DNA of 51,408 nt from Solirubrobacterales bacterium (GTDB lineage Bacteria > Actinomycetota > Thermoleophilia > Solirubrobacterales > 70-9): contig JAUQWL010000019.1 of the NCBI GenBank assembly GCA_030835185.1, positions 1 through 51,408 of the forward strand, written 5' to 3'. The notes beneath the pieces are model-generated. The model was not told the DNA's origin, did not search any database, and worked only from the letters and a program-made list of their open reading frames with translations. A program made the position numbers and the translations under genes. This document shows, piece after piece, positions 17,157 through 25,644 of this stretch. Each line of letters opens with the position of its first letter. The stretch's first letter is position 1.

Positions 17157-19036
17157 GACGAGCCGCCGCGGCGGCGCAGCCTGAGTCTCTTCCGCTTGAC
17201 GACCGGAGTGCCGCCGGCCGGCAGAAAGGTGGTGGTTACGGTCAGCTCCACCGGTCCCCTGCGGGCGAGTCGCGCAGCCTGCTTGCCGAGCTTGAGGGAG
17301 GCCCGGCGCGAGTTTCCGGATCGCCGGACCAGCCGTTCGGACCGACCGAGCACGACCGGCTTGCCGTCGATCCGCGTCGTCGCTACCTGTCGGACGATCC
17401 CGCGGCCCGGGGTACGCACCCTGGAGAAAACCCTGCCATCGTCTATGCGACAGGATCTGAGGGAGAAAGAGCGGTTCGGCAACGGCTGCAGGCGCCGCCT
17501 TTCCGTGTTGATCAGTTTCTTCCGCAGGCGGCGGTAGTGCTTCTGCTGCCGGCCGTTGCGTCTCGACTCCGGACCGGCCAGATTCTTCTTCTCGAGCGGG
17601 TCGTTTCGCAGGTCGTAGAGTTCCCATTCCGGCGCCTTTTTCCGCTCCGGGTCGTAGTACTTGGCGATTTTCCAGTTTTGTTCCCGAATCGAAACTATGT
17701 GCTGTGGCGCGCGCACGTACGGGCCGTGCTTCTGACCCGCCTGATAGTCGTCGAAGGTGAAGACGATGTGATCCTGCACCGGCTTCGTCGACCGGCCGAG
17801 TACAAGTCTCGAATAGTCCTTGCCTGCCCATTTTGCCCGAGCGCTGTGCGGGGCGTCGACCAGTCCCGCCAGAGTCGGCAACAGATCGACGTGCGAAACG
17901 AGTGCGTTGACAGACGTGCCCCCCTCGAATATCTCCGGGTTGGAGAAGACCATCGGGACCCGCAACGTCTCTTCGTAGGCATTGAAGTTCTTCTGTCTCA
18001 TGGCACCGTGGGCGAGTCCCATCTCGCCGTGGTCGGACGTGCGGATCACGACCGTGTCCCCGGTCAACCCCCTGGAGTCGAGCAGGTCGAGGATCTCCAC
18101 CAGATAGCCGTCCACGACCTTCGAGAGGTTCGCGTAAAAGTTGAGGTACGCCAGTTTCTTCTCGTCGGTGTCGAGCTCGCCGGTCAGATTGAAGATCCTG
18201 AAGAATCGCTCATGAGCGGCGGGGCGGTTGCCGAACCCCTGGTCAACGGTCTCCGGCAGCTCGATCTCTCCCTCGAGCCAGGTGTCGTCGTAGCCACCCT
18301 CGACGTAATTGTTCGGGTAGAGCAGGACGTCGTGCGGGTTGACCAGGGAGACGATCAGGCAGAAAGGCTTGCCCGATCCGGTGCGGGTGTTCAGATATTG
18401 CAGGACGCCCTCCTCGCCCTTCGCCGGATCTCCGTCGTGATCGATGTAGCGGCCGTCGTTGTCGTTGACTCCCCCACCCTGCTGCTCGATCGACTGGTCG
18501 GCGCCGGCATCCGGCGGGTTCCAGCGGTCGAAGCCGTACTTCTGCAGATCGGAGGGCGCGAACTCTTCTCCCTCCGGCTTGGAGAGATGCCACTTGCCTT
18601 TGTAGACGACGTCGTAGCCGGATTCCGACATGACCGATGCCAGATTCTTGAGATCGCCCGGGAGTTCCACCTGTGGATACTCGGATGCCGGCATGTCCTC
18701 TTCCAGCGTGTACTTGACTCCGTGCTGGGCCGGGTAGTAGCCGGTGAACATCGTCGCCCGCGACGGCGAGCACATGCACGAATTGCAGAATGCGTTGTTG
18801 AAGGTGACTCCGGTGTCCTGCAGCCGTGTGAGGCCGGGCAGGTTCTCCCTCGCCCAGTTTTCAGGGAAGTGTTGGACGGCACGGTCCTGGTCGGTTATGA
18901 AGATCACGATGTTCTTGCCGGCCACCGGACTCGCGTTCCCCGCCTCTGCAGCCGTGCTGCCGAGCACAGATCCGCCGACGACCAGCCCCGGTGCAGCAAT
19001 CGCCGCCCGCTTCAGTGCCTCACGTCTCGTAATCAA
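17153..19036 (-). CDS. Tat-exported Cys-type sulfatase
   Basis: A sulfatase of about 627 residues with the formylglycine motif CSPSR (C89 from the TTG start), the metal-binding Asp pair near the N-terminus (FITDQDR), KGKWHL, and TSDHGEMG. It begins with a twin-arginine signal (TRREALKRAAIAAPGLVVGG), so it should be exported folded. I favour TTG 19036, which follows a purine-rich AAAGG with good spacing and puts the RR motif near the N-terminus. GTG starts at 19045 and 19126 are in frame, but the latter would reach the operator palindrome. The last 115 residues are a basic beta-rich extension beyond the sulfatase fold. Hydrolysis of a sulfate ester is inferred; the substrate is unknown. The cysteine must be converted by a maturase, for which the radical SAM gene at 823-2205 is a candidate. 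Confidence 0.9.
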   Translation of the reverse strand: MITRREALKRAAIAAPGLVVGGSVLGSTAAEAGNASPVAGKNIVIFITDQDRAVQHFPENWARENLPGLTRLQDTGVTFNNAFCNSCMCSPSRATMFTGYYPAQHGVKYTLEEDMPASEYPQVELPGDLKNLASVMSESGYDVVYKGKWHLSKPEGEEFAPSDLQKYGFDRWNPPDAGADQSIEQQGGGVNDNDGRYIDHDGDPAKGEEGVLQYLNTRTGSGKPFCLIVSLVNPHDVLLYPNNYVEGGYDDTWLEGEIELPETVDQGFGNRPAAHERFFRIFNLTGELDTDEKKLAYLNFYANLSKVVDGYLVEILDLLDSRGLTGDTVVIRTSDHGEMGLAHGAMRQKNFNAYEETLRVPMVFSNPEIFEGGTSVNALVSHVDLLPTLAGLVDAPHSARAKWAGKDYSRLVLGRSTKPVQDHIVFTFDDYQAGQKHGPYVRAPQHIVSIREQNWKIAKYYDPERKKAPEWELYDLRNDPLEKKNLAGPESRRNGRQQKHYRRLRKKLINTERRRLQPLPNRSFSLRSCRIDDGRVFSRVRTPGRGIVRQVATTRIDGKPVVLGRSERLVRRSGNSRRASLKLGKQAARLARRGPVELTVTTTFLPAGGTPVVKRKRLRLRRRGGSS

Positions 19037-19131
19037 GTACCCCACCCTTTCCCGTACATACGCTTCCGGCCTCCCGGTACTCTGACCGGTGCGGGCCCCA
19101 CCAATGATCTGCCACGATTCAAACACATATA

Positions 19132-19145
19132 TTGACGCGCGTCAA
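19132..19145. promoter_or_regulatory. perfect palindrome, probable TetR operator
   Basis: TTGACGCGCGTCAA is a perfect 14-bp inverted repeat in the divergent region between the sulfatase and the TetR-family gene. Its position suits autoregulation by the TetR protein and control of the sulfatase. Confidence 0.65.
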
Positions 19146-19188
19146 GTCTTGTACGCGACCCTGCTCCACGGACCAGCGAAGGCAAGCA

Positions 19189-19854
19189 ATGAAGGCGTCA
19201 CCCAATGACCCAGCGGCAGTCGACGGCATCGCGATCGGCGTAGTCCCGAAGCAGCAGCGCGGAGCCGAAGTGCGTGCCCGCCTGCTCTCGGCCGCCGTCG
19301 ACGAGATCAGGAAGAAAGGCATCGAAGGTGCCCGCGTCGAGAACATCGTCGCGGAGGCCGGCACCAGCTGGGGTACCTTCTTCCGCTACTTTCCGCGCAA
19401 AGAGGACGTCCTGCTGGTCGAGTTCGCCGGCCTGTTCCGCGACCACATCCGGCCGGCCTTCGACCGGGCGCTTGCCGACCGGGACCTGGCCACCGAAGAT
19501 GTGGCGCGAAATACGTTTGACGAGTTGATGGAACCGCGGATAAGCCCCAGGTTCCAGGCCGAGATGATCCTCGAAACGGTTCAGCATCCGTTGCGCTTCG
19601 CGGCGATAATCGGCGAAGGGGAACTGCCCCTGGTCGCGCTGATTACCCAGCTCATGGTCACCGGCCGGCAGCGGAACGAGGTGCGTACTGACGTCCCGGC
19701 CCACATCTGCGCCATGGTCCTGACCGCCGGGGTCGTATTCCCCGTCTCACGCATGCTCGATGCCGTCGCGGCCGGCGAGCTGTCCATCGAGCAGCTCAAA
19801 GAGGTCGCGGGTCAGGCGTTCGAGGTCTCCTGGAGCGGACTCCGGCCGCAGTAG
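19189..19854 (+). CDS. TetR/AcrR-family transcriptional regulator
   Basis: A 221-residue regulator starting at ATG 19189, preceded by a weak AGGCAAG. An upstream in-frame TTG at 19132 would fall inside the palindrome and is rejected. The helix-turn-helix is in residues about 25-75 (RARLLSAAVDEIRKKGIEGARVE..., GTFFRYFPRKEDVL), with a helical ligand-binding domain behind it. It is divergent from the sulfatase gene, with the palindrome 44 bp upstream of its start. It probably represses itself and the sulfatase; the ligand is unknown. Confidence 0.9.
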   Translation: MKASPNDPAAVDGIAIGVVPKQQRGAEVRARLLSAAVDEIRKKGIEGARVENIVAEAGTSWGTFFRYFPRKEDVLLVEFAGLFRDHIRPAFDRALADRDLATEDVARNTFDELMEPRISPRFQAEMILETVQHPLRFAAIIGEGELPLVALITQLMVTGRQRNEVRTDVPAHICAMVLTAGVVFPVSRMLDAVAAGELSIEQLKEVAGQAFEVSWSGLRPQ

Positions 19855-19858
19855 CCGG

Positions 19859-20230
19859 TCAGGTGGCCTCTTCCGCCGAAACGTCCTGCGGTGGAGTCGA
19901 GAGGGCGAGCAGGACCAGGGCGCCCACCCCGCCGGCGGTAAGCAGAACGCGGCCCACCACCGGCAGAAGAAAACCCAGCGCGATGCCGGCGAGACAGAGC
20001 AGGGCAGTCAGTCCGAGTGGAATCCACCACTCTTCGACGAAGGGGCCTCGCAGACGGGCGTAGGGCGCAGAAACGACCGTGCCGAGAAGCAGCAGGCCGG
20101 CCCCGGCGGCCGACAGCCCGAAGCCCAGCGGCGAGAGCAGGCACAGAACGGCGCCGGTGCCGGCGATCACCTGGCCCGGCATCCCGGCCGGTATGACTCC
20201 CGCGAAAGCTCGCTCAGAGGTCGAGCTCAA
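19859..20230 (-). CDS. small integral membrane protein, unknown
   Basis: About 123 residues from a TTG start at 20230, or about 107 from an internal ATG at 20182. It shows four hydrophobic segments (roughly residues 20-35, 38-55, 70-90 and 92-110) with short loops and a charged C-terminal tail. No family is recognised. The start overlaps the end of the upstream lipoprotein gene, so the two may be co-translated. It converges on the TetR gene with a 4-bp gap. Confidence 0.6.
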   Translation of the reverse strand: MSSTSERAFAGVIPAGMPGQVIAGTGAVLCLLSPLGFGLSAAGAGLLLLGTVVSAPYARLRGPFVEEWWIPLGLTALLCLAGIALGFLLPVVGRVLLTAGGVGALVLLALSTPPQDVSAEEAT

Positions 20231-20792
20231 CCTCTGCCAGTTCCCCGTCGCCGGCGAGTTCGAGCACGACCGGCCTCAACTCAAGCGTTTCGTCCGGAAC
20301 CTTGTAGAGGAGCATCGAAGCCTGGATCGGGCCGACCTGCGGAGTCGAGTCGATTTCCGGGAACTGCTCGCCGGGCTCGAGCGTCGCTCCCGTGGGAAGG
20401 GCGTAGACCGAATCGCTCTCGATGCTTTCGTAGCGACCGCCGGCCGTATCGACTATCTCAAAGCTCTCCGGGACATCGTGAGCGACATCGCCCTTGTTCT
20501 CGATCTTGACGAATACGCCGATGTAAGTCTCGCCGGGTTTCGGCGGGGGCTGGCCCTCGAGGTACTCGCGATCCTCGACGTCGAAGCGGTTCAGAGGCCG
20601 CGTGAAGAATACGTTGTACTCGAACGGGTCGAGCTCGACCGGCTCGCCTTCGATGACGACTTCGACCTCCCCTTCGGCCGAGCCCTCAGCCTCGTCGTCA
20701 GAGCCGCAGGCTGCGAGCGCGAAGCCCGAGAAAGCGAGAAGGAGGACCGCCATGAGGGCACGAAACGATTTGCTGTTCAAAGTTGTCTCCAT
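20214..20792 (-). CDS. lipoprotein with DUF4352-like beta domain
   Basis: A 192-residue lipoprotein. The signal peptide ends in the lipobox ALAAC (Cys about residue 29), followed by an acidic Ser/Glu linker. The rest is an immunoglobulin-like beta domain of DUF4352/TelA type, with GETYIGVFVKIENKGDVAHDVP, the typical 'extended interaction' strand pattern, and a downstream LEPGEQ. Such proteins sit on the outer face of the membrane; their partners are mostly unknown. The acidic linker and the following small membrane protein gene suggest a surface module. Confidence 0.72.
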   Translation of the reverse strand: METTLNSKSFRALMAVLLLAFSGFALAACGSDDEAEGSAEGEVEVVIEGEPVELDPFEYNVFFTRPLNRFDVEDREYLEGQPPPKPGETYIGVFVKIENKGDVAHDVPESFEIVDTAGGRYESIESDSVYALPTGATLEPGEQFPEIDSTPQVGPIQASMLLYKVPDETLELRPVVLELAGDGELAEVELDL

Positions 20793-20821
20793 CGGGCGGG
20801 GAGTTTATTCGTCTGGAGGGC

Positions 20822-21331
20822 CTAGAGGATGCCGGTCCTGTAGCGGTTGCCTCCTGCCACGGCCATTTGCTCGGTTGCGGTGGCTTCGGCCTCGATCAGG
20901 TCGCGCAGATTCGTCAGGGCCCGGTGCAACTGCCGGCCGTACCAGCGCGAGCCTCCGGTCAGCCGCTGGAAGTAGCGGTAGACACCGTAAGGATCGATCC
21001 AGTACGAGAGCCGGACGACGCTGACGCCGTTCGGGCGCTCGGCGATCTCCCACTCGAAACCCGTCCTGTTGCGGTTGAGCCGGCCGGTAGCACCCCGCTC
21101 CGAGATCCGGCTCGGCCGGTCGACGGCGGTGATCGCGGTGTCGTTCCAGGCACTACGTCGCTTGAAGCGAAACCTCGCACCCGCACCAACGCCACGGCTT
21201 TCCAGCCGGAGCAGCCTGAAATCCTCGATCGCGCCATCGAACAGCCTCGCTCGCGTATTGATGTCGAGCAGGTAGTCGAAGATCACCTCACGCGGCGCGT
21301 CGATCTCGATTTCGGCGTAGACGGGACCCAT
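20822..21331 (-). CDS. SRPBCC (START-like) superfamily protein
   Basis: A 169-residue protein with the polyketide-cyclase/SRPBCC pattern: an N-terminal strand (VYAEIEIDAPREVIFDYLLDI), a central beta-sheet with GARFRFKRR and TGFEWEIAERPNG, and a long C-terminal helix (RQLHRALTNLRDLIEAEA). These helix-grip folds bind hydrophobic ligands; no catalytic residue set can be named. It has no signal peptide. The ATG at 21331 is divergent from the ParA gene at 21391, with 59 bp between them. Confidence 0.8.
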   Translation of the reverse strand: MGPVYAEIEIDAPREVIFDYLLDINTRARLFDGAIEDFRLLRLESRGVGAGARFRFKRRSAWNDTAITAVDRPSRISERGATGRLNRNRTGFEWEIAERPNGVSVVRLSYWIDPYGVYRYFQRLTGGSRWYGRQLHRALTNLRDLIEAEATATEQMAVAGGNRYRTGIL

Positions 21332-21390
21332 CGGTGCCTGATTGTAGGGCCTTCGCCGCCGACGCCCTGCCCCGGGGGCGCGGGTAGGGT

Positions 21391-22191
21391 GTGCTGGTGG
21401 CCATCACGATCGCGATCCTCTCCCAGAAGGGTGGAACAGGCAAGACGACCCTGACCCGGTCGCTGGCCGATGGACTCACCCGCGCCGGGCTGAACACCCT
21501 GGCGATCGACAGTGACCCCCAGGGCAACCTCTCCGAATACTTCGGCGTCCCGGCCGAGGCCTATCCGACTCTGGGGGAGGTGCTCGCCGGCCGCGAAAAG
21601 GCGGTGGACGCCATTCACGACGGCGTGATCCCGGCCAACCTCGGCCTGGCTGAGGCCGAGTTGATGCTGGCCGGCAAGATCGGCCGCGAACTGACGTTGC
21701 GCAGCGCCTTGCGGGAGCCGAAGCGCCACCACGACGTGATCCTGATCGACTGCCCGCCGACGCTCGGCCTGCTGACCGTGAACGCGCTGGTTGCCTCCGA
21801 CCGCGCGATCCTCTCGACAGAAGCCGAGCACTTCTCCGAACAGGGCGCGGAACAGGCCATGGAAGTGATCAACCTGGCCCGGGAGAACCTCAACCCGGAC
21901 CTGGAACTGCTCGGGATCATGCTGAACATCGCCGACATGCGAACCAGACACGCCCGTCGCACGCTCGAGCTGCTGCGCGAAGAGTTCGGCGACCTCGTCT
22001 TCGACACCGTGATCCGTCGCTCGATCGTCTATCCGGAGTCGGCCCGGGCCGGCCGGCCGATCTACGAGTTCAATCGCCGCAAGGCGCTCGACTACGCACG
22101 CCTCACGGTCGAGGTCCTCGAAAGGCTCGACCTCCCCGGCCCTCTGGGCAGGGCCCGCAAGACCCTGCGCGAACTCGAACCGAAGTCCTGA
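21391..22191 (+). CDS. ParA/Soj-family ATPase, without adjacent ParB
   Basis: A 266-residue ParA-type ATPase. The deviant Walker A is KGGTGKTT at residues 13-20, with the signature lysine K13, followed by the DSDPQGNLS switch I region and the Walker B-like VILIDCPPTLGLL. The C-terminal half resembles Soj-type partition ATPases. ParA proteins form ATP-dependent dimers on DNA and position chromosomes, plasmids or protein clusters. No ParB, MinD partner or cargo gene lies within reach. GTG 21391 or GTG 21397 may be the start. Confidence 0.88.
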   Translation: MLVAITIAILSQKGGTGKTTLTRSLADGLTRAGLNTLAIDSDPQGNLSEYFGVPAEAYPTLGEVLAGREKAVDAIHDGVIPANLGLAEAELMLAGKIGRELTLRSALREPKRHHDVILIDCPPTLGLLTVNALVASDRAILSTEAEHFSEQGAEQAMEVINLARENLNPDLELLGIMLNIADMRTRHARRTLELLREEFGDLVFDTVIRRSIVYPESARAGRPIYEFNRRKALDYARLTVEVLERLDLPGPLGRARKTLRELEPKS

Positions 22192-22236
22192 ACCCCGGCC
22201 ACCCGGTCCGGGACCTCGTCTGGCATGCGGTTTTTC

Positions 22237-22611
22237 TCAGGGACCGAGAATGGCGGCCCAGACGAGGCCACCGGAGACGGCGATGAATGAGATCGTGGCC
22301 AGTCCGCGGTACCAGAGCCGTTTTTCGGCAGCCGGGCTGAAAGCCAGAGGAATGAAGAGGGACGGGTTGACCACCGTGCCGAAGACCAGCATCGCCTGAA
22401 GCAGCCCGGGCGGGTCGGACACGACCAGACCGACTGCGATCAGGATCAGGCCCATCATCACGAAATCGAGGTGGATCTGGAGGATCCGGTGAGGCTGGAC
22501 CACCCCGATGCGCTTCAGCCACTCGGGCTTCTCCGATCGGACGACCATGGCCCAGCCGAGCAGAGCCCCGATCGCCAGCTCGATCAGACCGACCTGGAGC
22601 AGGAGGTCCAC
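22237..22611 (-). CDS. small four-helix membrane protein, downstream of thrB
   Basis: A 124-residue hydrophobic protein with about four membrane segments (near residues 5-25, 45-65, 70-90 and 102-122) and a polar loop PEWLKRIGVVQPHRILQIHLD. I do not recognise a specific family. The GTG start at 22611 is 4 bp past the thrB stop, so it is probably co-transcribed with thrB. Nothing links it directly to threonine synthesis. Confidence 0.6.
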   Translation of the reverse strand: MDLLLQVGLIELAIGALLGWAMVVRSEKPEWLKRIGVVQPHRILQIHLDFVMMGLILIAVGLVVSDPPGLLQAMLVFGTVVNPSLFIPLAFSPAAEKRLWYRGLATISFIAVSGGLVWAAILGP

Positions 22612-22615
22612 CGCT

Positions 22616-23491
22616 TCAGAGCTCCGGTACGTCGGCGCCGACCGGGCTGAAGCCGACCCGGCGTACGTCGGCCCAACCGTCGCAGCGCTGCTTCAGGGCA
22701 GCAGACACCATCCCGGTCTCCTGCCATCCCGACCAGACCAGAACGGTCGGACCGGCGCCGGAGATCGTCGCTCCTATCGCACCCAGCGAGGCTGCTTCAT
22801 CGACGATCTCCATCGACTTCGGGAAAAGATGCCTCCGGCGGTCCTGATGGATTCGATCCCGGATGCCGACGGCGATCAGGTCGAAGTCGCCGCCGCTGAG
22901 TCCCAGCGCAAGGTGAGCCGCCGCTGAAGTGTTGGCCACTGCGTCGGCGAGTGGTACGTCCGACGGGATCGCCTCCCGGGCGAGCCTGGTAGAGACCTCC
23001 CCGCGGGGTATGACCAGCACGCCCTCGAGGCCTTCCGGCGAGTCGATCCGGGTCGCCACCAGTTCGGATCCGCTTTCCGCACAGACCACGAAACCGCCGC
23101 ATATGGCCGCGGCGACGTTGTCGGGATGGCCCTCCAGGGCCGTCGCCCGCTCCAGCAGGTCCTGGCGCTCGAGCCCGAGTTCGTACATGTGGTCGGCCGC
23201 GAGCAGGCCGGCCACGATCGCGGCTGCGCTGGAGCCCATTCCGCGGGCGAGCGGGATGTCGCCGCCGATCCGGAAGCTCAGGCCATCGGCCGGATGGAGG
23301 GTCTCGAATGCGCGCACGACGAGGTTGTCGCGACCGGTCGATACGTCCAGGCTGCACTCGACCGAGAACTCGCCGGTCTCGCTGACCTCGAGTTCGAGAT
23401 GGATATCCAGCGCGGCGGCCATGACGTCGTAGCCCGGCCCGAGGTTGGCGGAAGAAGCCGGTACCCGGACGAGTCGGTGGCGGTCGGTCAC
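22616..23491 (-). CDS. thrB: homoserine kinase
   Basis: A 291-residue GHMP-family kinase that phosphorylates homoserine to O-phosphohomoserine, the ThrC substrate. It has VPASSANLGPGYDVMAAAL at the N-terminus, the GHMP ATP-binding loop PLARGMGSSAAA, EGHPDNVAAA and ISGAGPTVLVW. GTG 23491 is the likely start, because the conserved region begins a few residues later. The frame stays open upstream only because it is antisense to the antiporter. It is on the same strand as lysA-hom-thrC but separated from them by about 3.7 kb. Confidence 0.92.
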   Translation of the reverse strand: MTDRHRLVRVPASSANLGPGYDVMAAALDIHLELEVSETGEFSVECSLDVSTGRDNLVVRAFETLHPADGLSFRIGGDIPLARGMGSSAAAIVAGLLAADHMYELGLERQDLLERATALEGHPDNVAAAICGGFVVCAESGSELVATRIDSPEGLEGVLVIPRGEVSTRLAREAIPSDVPLADAVANTSAAAHLALGLSGGDFDLIAVGIRDRIHQDRRRHLFPKSMEIVDEAASLGAIGATISGAGPTVLVWSGWQETGMVSAALKQRCDGWADVRRVGFSPVGADVPEL

Positions 23492-23504
23492 GGGCCGAAA
23501 GGTA

Positions 23505-24800
23505 TTGAATTGTCGGATCGAAGTCGGATTCCCCGAAATCGTCCTCACCGTCGGACTGCTGTTGATCGTCATATCCGGGCTGTCGGGTCTGGCCCACGGC
23601 ACTGTCCTTTCGGTCTCGGTCCTCTCGGTTGCGGCGGGCATGCTGCTCCATGCGGTGGGAGTACTCGACGTCAACCCTCGCGACGGAAGCGTCGTCGCGA
23701 TCGTCGAACTGGCCCTGATCTTCACGCTGTTCAGCGACGGGCTGGTGGTCGAACGCGAACTGCTGGTCAGAAACATCGGACCGACCGCCAGGGCGCTGAT
23801 CCTGGCGATGCCCGCGACCATGGCCCTGATCGCCGTGGCAGCAAAGTTCCTGTTCAGCGAGCTCTCCTGGGCCGAGGCTTTCCTGCTCGGGGCAGTGCTG
23901 GCCCCGACCGACCCGGTGATCACCTCGGCCGTTGTGGCAGCCAAGGGGATCCCCGCGAAGCTGCGGCACGTACTCAACCTGGAATCCGGCCTCAACGACG
24001 GTCTGGCCCTGCCTTTCGTCCTGTTCTTCATCGTGATCGCCTCCCACGAGTCCGGAGCGGGGACCGAAGCCGTGATCCTCTTCGCGGAGGCGATCGTCGG
24101 CGGAATCATCGGCTTTCTGCTGGCGACCGTGGCCGGCCGCGCGATCGACGACATGCCCGGCGTCGGTCTGACCGGGAAGTACGAGGGCGTCTACGCACTC
24201 GGAATCAGCCTCGCCGCCTTCGGCCTGGCGGAGGTCACCTTCGGAAACGGCCTGATCGCCACCTTCGTCGCCGGCATTGCACTCGCAGTTGCCGACCGCG
24301 ACGTCCCAGACGCCTTCCAGGACTTCAACGAGAGCGTCGGAGCCGTCCTCCAGACCGTCACCTTCTTCGTATTCGGCGCACTGGTCGTCGCGATCGGCGT
24401 GCCGGCTCCGGTGGCCGCAGTGGTGGTGCTGATCCTCTTCACCCTCCTGGTCGCCAGGCCGGTCGCAATCATGGGATCGCTCGCCGGTTCCGGGCTTCCG
24501 CGAATCCAGAAGCGCTTCCTCGCGTGGTTCGGCCCGAAGGGCGTGGCCTCGATGCTTTTCGCGCTGTTCGTGCTCAAATCCGACGTGACCCAGGCCAACC
24601 TGATCTTCCAGCTGGCGGCCCTGGTGATCCTCGCCTCGATCATCGCCCACGGTCTGACCGACACCGTCGGCGCACGCTGGATCGAGCGCCGGCTCAAGCC
24701 GGACGCGGAAGACTCCCAAGACGGGACGGCGGGGACAGAAACGGATCCGCACGCGACGGTCGCGGGGCAGAGCAACCCCGGCAGTGCCGAAGGGTCATGA
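23505..24800 (+). CDS. CPA1-family Na+/H+ antiporter
   Basis: About 431 residues with ten or more membrane helices, of the NhaP/CPA1 monovalent cation:proton antiporter family. The conserved LAPTDPVIT and ESGLNDGLALPFVLF segments carry the Asp residues for cation binding (the ND pair). A short acidic hydrophilic tail follows the last helix. The start is uncertain: TTG 23505 is 13 bp from the divergent thrB start, and an in-frame TTG at 23445 would overlap thrB. It exchanges Na+ or K+ for H+ across the cytoplasmic membrane; the specificity cannot be read from sequence. Confidence 0.88.
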   Translation: MNCRIEVGFPEIVLTVGLLLIVISGLSGLAHGTVLSVSVLSVAAGMLLHAVGVLDVNPRDGSVVAIVELALIFTLFSDGLVVERELLVRNIGPTARALILAMPATMALIAVAAKFLFSELSWAEAFLLGAVLAPTDPVITSAVVAAKGIPAKLRHVLNLESGLNDGLALPFVLFFIVIASHESGAGTEAVILFAEAIVGGIIGFLLATVAGRAIDDMPGVGLTGKYEGVYALGISLAAFGLAEVTFGNGLIATFVAGIALAVADRDVPDAFQDFNESVGAVLQTVTFFVFGALVVAIGVPAPVAAVVVLILFTLLVARPVAIMGSLAGSGLPRIQKRFLAWFGPKGVASMLFALFVLKSDVTQANLIFQLAALVILASIIAHGLTDTVGARWIERRLKPDAEDSQDGTAGTETDPHATVAGQSNPGSAEGS

Positions 24801-24807
24801 TTGGCTG

Positions 24808-25644
24808 ATGCTCGAATCCCCCTCGCCTGACCCCTCGATGCACTCGCACGGGGACTCACCGCCCGCCCTGGAGATCACCAACCTGACCAAGCGCTATCCG
24901 ACCGGAACCGAGGCTCTCAAGGACGTATCGCTGGAGATCGCTTCCGGTGAATTCTTCGGCCTGCTCGGACCGAACGGGGCCGGCAAGTCGACTCTGATCC
25001 ACTGTTCGACGGGACTCGCCTCCCCCACCTCGGGATCGATCCGCATCTTCGGCAACGACGCGGTCGACGGCTATCAGGCCGCGCGCGAGGCCGTCGGCCT
25101 CGCCCCGCAGGACCTCAATCTCGACTGGTTCCTGACCGTCGAGGAGACCCTCGACTTCCACGGCGGCTACTTCGGCATGAGGAAAGCGGACCGTCGCGAG
25201 CGGGTGAAGGAACTGCTCGACGCCTTCACCCTCACCGACAAGAAGGACGAGCGTACCCGCACCCTCTCCGGCGGCATGAAGCGCCGGCTGGTGCTGGCAC
25301 GGGCGCTGATGCACCGCCCGAAACTGCTGATCCTCGACGAGCCGACCGCCGGCGTCGACGTCGAACTGCGGCTGGAGCTCTGGCAGTACGTGCAGCGCGT
25401 CAATAGGGAAGGCACGACGATCCTGCTTACCACCCACTACCTCGAAGAGGCCGAGCAGCTCTGCAGCCGGATCGCCTTCATCAACGGTGGTCAGATCGTC
25501 GCCGAAGGCTCGAGTCGCGAGCTGGCTGCCGAGTACCAGGTCGAAACGCTCGAGGATGCATATCTCGAACTGGTCGGCCGCAAGGAACTCTCGCGGGCCA
25601 AAGCGATCGCCCTGGCCGAAGCCGAAGCCGGGGAGAACCGATGA
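24808..25644 (+). CDS. ABC-2-type exporter ATP-binding protein
   Basis: A 278-residue ATPase from ATG 24808 (in-frame alternatives at 24784 and 24838). Walker A is GPNGAGKST (54-62), the Q-loop is in LAPQDLNLD, the signature is LSGGMKRR, Walker B is LLILDEPTAGVD and the H-loop is TTHYLEEAE. These sequences match the DrrA/NodI-like branch that pairs with ABC-2 permeases. The stop overlaps the permease ATG, so the two form a coupled exporter. The substrate may be a lipid, polysaccharide or drug and cannot be told from sequence. Confidence 0.92.
   Translation: MLESPSPDPSMHSHGDSPPALEITNLTKRYPTGTEALKDVSLEIASGEFFGLLGPNGAGKSTLIHCSTGLASPTSGSIRIFGNDAVDGYQAAREAVGLAPQDLNLDWFLTVEETLDFHGGYFGMRKADRRERVKELLDAFTLTDKKDERTRTLSGGMKRRLVLARALMHRPKLLILDEPTAGVDVELRLELWQYVQRVNREGTTILLTTHYLEEAEQLCSRIAFINGGQIVAEGSSRELAAEYQVETLEDAYLELVGRKELSRAKAIALAEAEAGENR

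Noticed and set aside
17537..19135. 532-residue plus-strand open frame
   Set aside because: It is antisense to the sulfatase, which has clear catalytic motifs; the translation is Val/Arg/Asp-rich low-complexity.
22616..24752. long minus-strand frames across the antiporter, including an extended thrB
   Set aside because: The part upstream of 23491 is antisense to the CPA1 antiporter and has no family features. ThrB similarity begins just after GTG 23491.
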